The notes under the pieces are model-generated. The model saw nothing but the letters and a program-made list of their open reading frames with translations, did not search any database and had not been told where the DNA came from. 8,682 nt of DNA from a bacterium. Its GTDB lineage: Bacteria; Zixibacteria; MSB-5A5; GN15; FEB-12. The translations under genes and the position numbers were made by a program. Shown one piece after another: positions 4,969 to 8,682 of the stretch. The stretch is taken from assembly GCA_030612965.1 (NCBI GenBank), contig JAUWMW010000082.1:1-8682 (forward strand). The letters run 5' to 3'. Position 1 is the first letter of the stretch. Each line of letters opens with the position of its first letter.

Positions 4969-7900
4969 GTGCTGTCTGAAAGGATGTGACGCACTGGATA
5001 CCAAAATACCCACGGCTGAAGCATCGCGCGCCCTGCCGAGAGTCCTGGAGCAATTTCGGGACTACGCACCATTTCATCAACTGCTGGCGGCAATTCAAGA
5101 CTCATTCTCTCCCACCGTTACCGGCTTGGTCGGTTCAGCCGCGTCATGTCTAATCCATTCCTTAGCAGATGAACTGCAACGGCCGATTCTGGTGGTGGCT
5201 TCCGATGCGGAAAAGGCCAACGACCTCTACGAGGACCTCCACTTTCTCATGGGGAGCGGTCGCGTCGGGCATTTTCCGTCGCGACAGATTCTGCCGTACG
5301 ACTTCCGCGCCCCGGTGGGGGAAATTATGGGTCGTCGGATTTCCACTTTAGCCGGGTTGCTGGAAGGTCGCTTGCCGGTGGTGGTATGTTCAATCAGGGC
5401 GCTCATGGAGCCGACGATCACGCGTGACAATCTCACCGAGAGCATGATTAGTCTGAAGGCCGGCGAGGAAATAGACCTGGACGAATTGGTGACGCGGTTG
5501 ATCCGACTGGGGTATCGACGTATCCCGGTGGTGGAAGAAGTGGGTGATTTGGCTGTGCGCGGCGGACTGATCGATTTTTTCACGCCCGATTCCGATGCGC
5601 CGGTGCGCGTTGAACTGTTCGGCGATGAAATCGAGACGATTCGCGAATTCGATGTCGCCACCCAGCGCACGTTGTGCCGAAGGGATGAAGTTCGGTTGTT
5701 GCCCAAACGCGAGGTCCCTATTACACAGGAATCCTTAGAGAGCCATCTGGAAGTTCTTCCCGCTGACGACGCTGACTTTATCCGCGCCCGCTACCTCAAC
5801 GACCCGGAACTTCCGGGACTGGAATGGCTATCCATTCTCTTCGGACTGAAGCAGGGCCGCCTGCTGGATTTCATCGATCACAGCGGAATCGTTTTCATGC
5901 AGGGGCAGGGCGCGCTGAGAGCCGACGCGGATGCTGTTATGAACGAAGCAACCCTGTTGCAGGAACGGATGCGAGGTCGGCTCTCCAACCTGCCAACCCC
6001 GGAGCAGTACTACCAGCCGATCAGTGACCTCTTCGCTGCCATTGATGAACATCTCTGCATCGATCAGGTGCCGTTTCGGGGTGGACGTGCGGGTATCATC
6101 GATTTCGAGTGCAAACCTCATCCATCCCTGGGATCGCGACTGGACTTGCTGGAGAAGACCATCCGCGAATTCGAATCGCAAGGGCTCCGTTACCTGATTG
6201 CCACCGCTACCGAGGGGCAAGCTTCGCGGCTGCGCGATCTAATCATGGAACGCATGTCGCTGGAGATACCTCCGCCCCTGGAGGTGGCCAACCTTAAGGG
6301 CGGTTTCGTCTGCCCCGCCGGTCGGTTCGGCTTGTTGACCGACCACGAGATTTTCGGTCGCTATCATCGCCGCGTCCGCCGTAAGAAGTTCAAAGAGGGC
6401 ATGGCGATTCAGGATTATTCCAACCTGGGTGTCGGTGACTATGTCGTCCACACCGACCACGGCGTCGCGCGTTACCGCGGGCTGGAGACGCTTCTGGTGG
6501 ACGGCCGAAACCGCGACTGTCTCACCCTCCAATATGCCGAGAAAGACCGGCTGTATGTGCCCATTGAGGAGTTCAACCGGGTATCCAAGTACTCCGGCAA
6601 GGACAGTGCTCCACAACTAATGCGCCTGGGTGGCCCGGCTTGGGACAAACTCAAGAAGAAAACGAAAAAGGCGATTGCCGACATGGCCGCCGATCTCATC
6701 AAGTTGTACGCCGAGCGCAAAGCGAAAAGCGGCTTCTCGTTCGGCGAGGATACGGTTTGGCTGCGGCAGTTGGAGTCATCGTTCGTGTTTGATGAAACGC
6801 CCGACCAGCAGAAAGCCATCAACGATGTCAAGTACGACATGGCCGATGACAAACCGATGGATCGCCTCATCTGCGGCGACGTCGGTTTCGGCAAGACCGA
6901 AGTTGCCGTCCGCGCCGCTTTCAAAGCTATCGAAGGTGGCAAACAGGTGGCGGTGCTGGTGCCAACCACTATTCTGGCGCAGCAGCACTATCAGACGTTC
7001 AGCGACCGCCTCAAGGAGTTCCCTCTCAAAATAGAGATGCTTTCACGGTTCCGCAGCCGCAAGGAACAGCTTGAGGTCGTCGATGGTCTGGCTAATGGTA
7101 CCGTCGATTTGGTGATCGGTACCCACCGGTTGTTCTCGAAGGATGTGTTCATAAAGGATCTGGGACTTCTGATTGTCGATGAAGAGCATCGCTTCGGCGT
7201 GCGGCACAAAGAGAAGCTCAGGCGATTGCGCGCTACCGTCGACACCATTTCGATGACGGCAACGCCGATCCCGCGAACCATGCAGATGTCACTGATGGGC
7301 GCTCGCGATATGAGTTTGATTACGACCTCGCCCAAGGACCGCCTGCCGATCATCACGGAGATTGTTGATTTCGACCCGGGCATTATCGCCACAACTATTC
7401 TGCGCGAGATCGACCGCGGCGGGCAGGTGTTTTTCCTGCACAACCGGGTGCAGACGATCGACGCCATGTACAACTATCTAAAGAAGATCGTGCCCCAGGC
7501 CGAGATCGGTGTCGCGCACGGACAGATGCATGAGAAGTCATTAGAGGGGATCATGCTGGCTTTCATGCAGGGGCGATACGACGTCCTGTTGTGCACCTCG
7601 ATTATCGAATCCGGGCTGGACATCCCCAGCGCCAACACTATTCTGATCAATCGCGCCGACCGGTTTGGCCTGGCTCAGTTATACCAAATTCGCGGACGGG
7701 TCGGCCGCAGCTCCCGCCGGGCCTACGCCTATCTGCTGACGCCACCGATCCGTCGACTGAAAGCCGACGCCGTCAAACGTCTGCGCGCGCTGGAGGCGCA
7801 CTCCGATCTTGGCAGCGGGTTCGCACTGGCCATGCGCGACCTGGAGATTCGCGGCGCCGGGACGATCCTCGGCGCCAAGCAGTCCGGCTTCATCGAAGAG

Positions 7901-8416
7901 ATCGGTTTCGACATGTACAATCGGCTGCTGGAAGAAGCCATCGCCGAATTGAAAGGTGTCACTCTCCAGTCCTTGCCTGAGACCAAACTGGAACTCGATT
8001 ACGAACTGCACATCAGCGACACCTACGTCACCGATCGGCATCAGAAAGTAGACGTTTATCGCCGCTTGGCCGATGCCCGCACGTTGGACGAGGTGGAGAC
8101 GATTCGCGATGAGGTTACTGATCGGTTCGGTCGGATGCCCCTGTCGACGGTCAACCTGATCGAAGCAACCGCGGTGAAGATAGCGGCGGCGGCATTGGAG
8201 ATCGAAAAGGTGCGACTCAAGTCCGGGCGCGCCAAGCTGGCATTCAAGGAAGGCCGCCAACTCACGCGCTCCGAGGTCGAAGCGTTCCGAAAGGCCACCG
8301 ACTGTGCGCTGTCGTTCGATCTGGCGGGACGCTCCACGATCAGCATCGACCTGGGTGCGATCAACGTCGACACCCGCCTGAACTACCTGCGCAATGTGCT
8401 GAGTAAGATCGGGTAG
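4967..8416 (+). CDS. mfd: Transcription-repair coupling factor Mfd
   Basis: An 1149-residue protein, the usual length for Mfd, which pushes or removes RNA polymerase stalled at DNA lesions and recruits UvrA. The N-terminal third is the UvrB-like damage-recognition part (about 40-330). A CarD-like RNA-polymerase-interacting domain starts at D-Y-S-N-L-G-V-G-D-Y-V-V-H (from 483). The RecG-like translocase follows: Walker A GDVGFGKT (637-644), D-E-E-H (738-741), M-T-A-T-P-I-P-R-T (763-771), I-E-S-G-L-D-I-P-S, and Q-I-R-G-R-V-G-R (907-914). The end is the TRCF C-terminal domain that masks UvrA binding. All motifs are intact. The start is uncertain: TTG 4967 lies in the tail of a terminator-like hairpin without a good ribosome site, whereas CTG 4994 has AAAGGA 9 nt upstream and would give MDTKIPTAEA. 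It converges with the outer-membrane gene downstream. Confidence 0.96.
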   Translation: MCCLKGCDALDTKIPTAEASRALPRVLEQFRDYAPFHQLLAAIQDSFSPTVTGLVGSAASCLIHSLADELQRPILVVASDAEKANDLYEDLHFLMGSGRVGHFPSRQILPYDFRAPVGEIMGRRISTLAGLLEGRLPVVVCSIRALMEPTITRDNLTESMISLKAGEEIDLDELVTRLIRLGYRRIPVVEEVGDLAVRGGLIDFFTPDSDAPVRVELFGDEIETIREFDVATQRTLCRRDEVRLLPKREVPITQESLESHLEVLPADDADFIRARYLNDPELPGLEWLSILFGLKQGRLLDFIDHSGIVFMQGQGALRADADAVMNEATLLQERMRGRLSNLPTPEQYYQPISDLFAAIDEHLCIDQVPFRGGRAGIIDFECKPHPSLGSRLDLLEKTIREFESQGLRYLIATATEGQASRLRDLIMERMSLEIPPPLEVANLKGGFVCPAGRFGLLTDHEIFGRYHRRVRRKKFKEGMAIQDYSNLGVGDYVVHTDHGVARYRGLETLLVDGRNRDCLTLQYAEKDRLYVPIEEFNRVSKYSGKDSAPQLMRLGGPAWDKLKKKTKKAIADMAADLIKLYAERKAKSGFSFGEDTVWLRQLESSFVFDETPDQQKAINDVKYDMADDKPMDRLICGDVGFGKTEVAVRAAFKAIEGGKQVAVLVPTTILAQQHYQTFSDRLKEFPLKIEMLSRFRSRKEQLEVVDGLANGTVDLVIGTHRLFSKDVFIKDLGLLIVDEEHRFGVRHKEKLRRLRATVDTISMTATPIPRTMQMSLMGARDMSLITTSPKDRLPIITEIVDFDPGIIATTILREIDRGGQVFFLHNRVQTIDAMYNYLKKIVPQAEIGVAHGQMHEKSLEGIMLAFMQGRYDVLLCTSIIESGLDIPSANTILINRADRFGLAQLYQIRGRVGRSSRRAYAYLLTPPIRRLKADAVKRLRALEAHSDLGSGFALAMRDLEIRGAGTILGAKQSGFIEEIGFDMYNRLLEEAIAELKGVTLQSLPETKLELDYELHISDTYVTDRHQKVDVYRRLADARTLDEVETIRDEVTDRFGRMPLSTVNLIEATAVKIAAAALEIEKVRLKSGRAKLAFKEGRQLTRSEVEAFRKATDCALSFDLAGRSTISIDLGAINVDTRLNYLRNVLSKIG

Positions 8417-8464
8417 TCAGCAAGCGGCATCCTAGCCCTGCGGGCGGGTGCAATTCTAGGTGGT

Positions 8465-8484
8465 GTCGGGCGACCTCGCCCGAC
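8465..8484. terminator. Hairpin after mfd, possible terminator
   Basis: GTCGGGCG and CGCCCGAC form a perfect 8-bp stem with loop ACCT. It lies 48 bp past the mfd stop, followed by GCCCGTCTTTCT, only weakly T-rich. It may end mfd transcription or may be another intergenic repeat. Confidence 0.4.
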
Positions 8485-8508
8485 GCCCGTCTTTCTACGC
8501 ACCAATTC

Positions 8509-8568
8509 GTAGGTCGAACCCCTGATCCAAAGGATCGCCCTGAGCGAAGTCGATGGGCGGGTTTCGAC
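8509..8568 (+). repeat. Degenerate GTAG-type REP with nested stems
   Basis: GTAG (8509-8512) precedes GTCGAACCC, and the far end is GGGTTTCGAC (8559-8568), giving a stem with one bulged A. This is the REP1-3 pattern with one base lost on the left and one substituted on the right. Inside are GATCC-AAA-GGATC (8524-8536) and CGCCC/GGGCG (8536-8540, 8555-8559) enclosing TGAGCGAAGTCGA. The link to the RAYT REPs rests on the GTAG plus stem similarity. Confidence 0.5.
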
Positions 8569-8575
8569 AATTGAC

Positions 8576-8682
8576 TCAGAAACTACTCCCCAGGCTGAAA
8601 GTGAACCGGTTGGTATCGTAATCGGAAAGCTGCCAGGTGAAGAACAGTTTGAAGTTCAACGGCGGCATCCGTCCCAGTCCGA
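8576..8682 (-). CDS. Outer-membrane beta-barrel protein, C-terminal fragment
   Basis: The last 34 codons of a gene that enters from beyond the right edge. The residues alternate polar and hydrophobic: LNFKLFFTWQLSDYD, then NRFTFSLGSSF and TGA. Two amphipathic strands joined by a short polar turn and a terminal Phe are the usual end of an outer-membrane barrel, where the last strand is the BamA-recognised signal. Which family (porin, TonB-dependent receptor or other) cannot be told from this piece. It is convergent with mfd across a 159-bp gap. Confidence 0.55.
   Translation of the reverse strand, partial: GLGRMPPLNFKLFFTWQLSDYDTNRFTFSLGSSF

Noticed and set aside
1..8682. tRNA or rRNA genes
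   Set aside because: No cloverleaf with TTCRANNC-type arm or conserved rRNA segment was seen by eye on either strand.

Overview
This is a bacterial chromosomal segment with two intact housekeeping genes on the + strand: purL (purine biosynthesis, 2268-4508) and mfd (transcription-repair coupling factor, about 4967-8416). A 1.4-kb REP/RAYT mobile module sits directly upstream of purL. The gene running in from the right edge on the minus strand ends in amphipathic beta-strands and a terminal Phe, which points to an outer-membrane beta-barrel and hence a Gram-negative-type envelope. purL and mfd favour G/C at third codon positions, while the mobile module is more AT-rich. The many hairpin repeats between genes resemble those of uncultured FCB-type lineages such as Zixibacteria, but that placement is only a guess.

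Layout. 1-286 holds host-type intergenic hairpin repeats and no gene. 287-463 (minus) is a possible 58-residue one-helix membrane protein. 504-805 (minus) is the C-terminal two-thirds of a DUF5675-like protein, cut off where a REP sequence begins. 806-2195 is a composite element: REP1, a complete RAYT transposase (minus), REP2, a uracil-DNA-glycosylase-superfamily gene (+), a 46-bp remnant of the RAYT 5' end, and REP3. REP2 and REP3 each lie inside one copy of a 125-bp direct repeat (2 mismatches) that also carries the RAYT start codon and its probable promoter. The glycosylase gene is therefore enclosed by two copies of a RAYT-head-plus-REP segment.

2196-2267 is the purL leader, with a good sigma70-type promoter and a Shine-Dalgarno inside a perfect 7-bp hairpin. 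The 458-bp purL-mfd gap has no gene. It is packed with hairpins, including a 171-bp foldback with nested stems, and ends in a terminator-like hairpin that collides with the apparent mfd start. 8417-8575, between convergent mfd and the outer-membrane gene, carries a short hairpin and a degenerate REP of the same GTAG class as those around the RAYT.

The most unusual object is the RAYT/REP module with a glycosylase passenger. Its geometry suggests either capture by the RAYT system or recombination of a circular form at the RAYT-head/REP sequence. PurL and Mfd are unrelated in pathway, and the repeat-filled gap argues against tight co-transcription.
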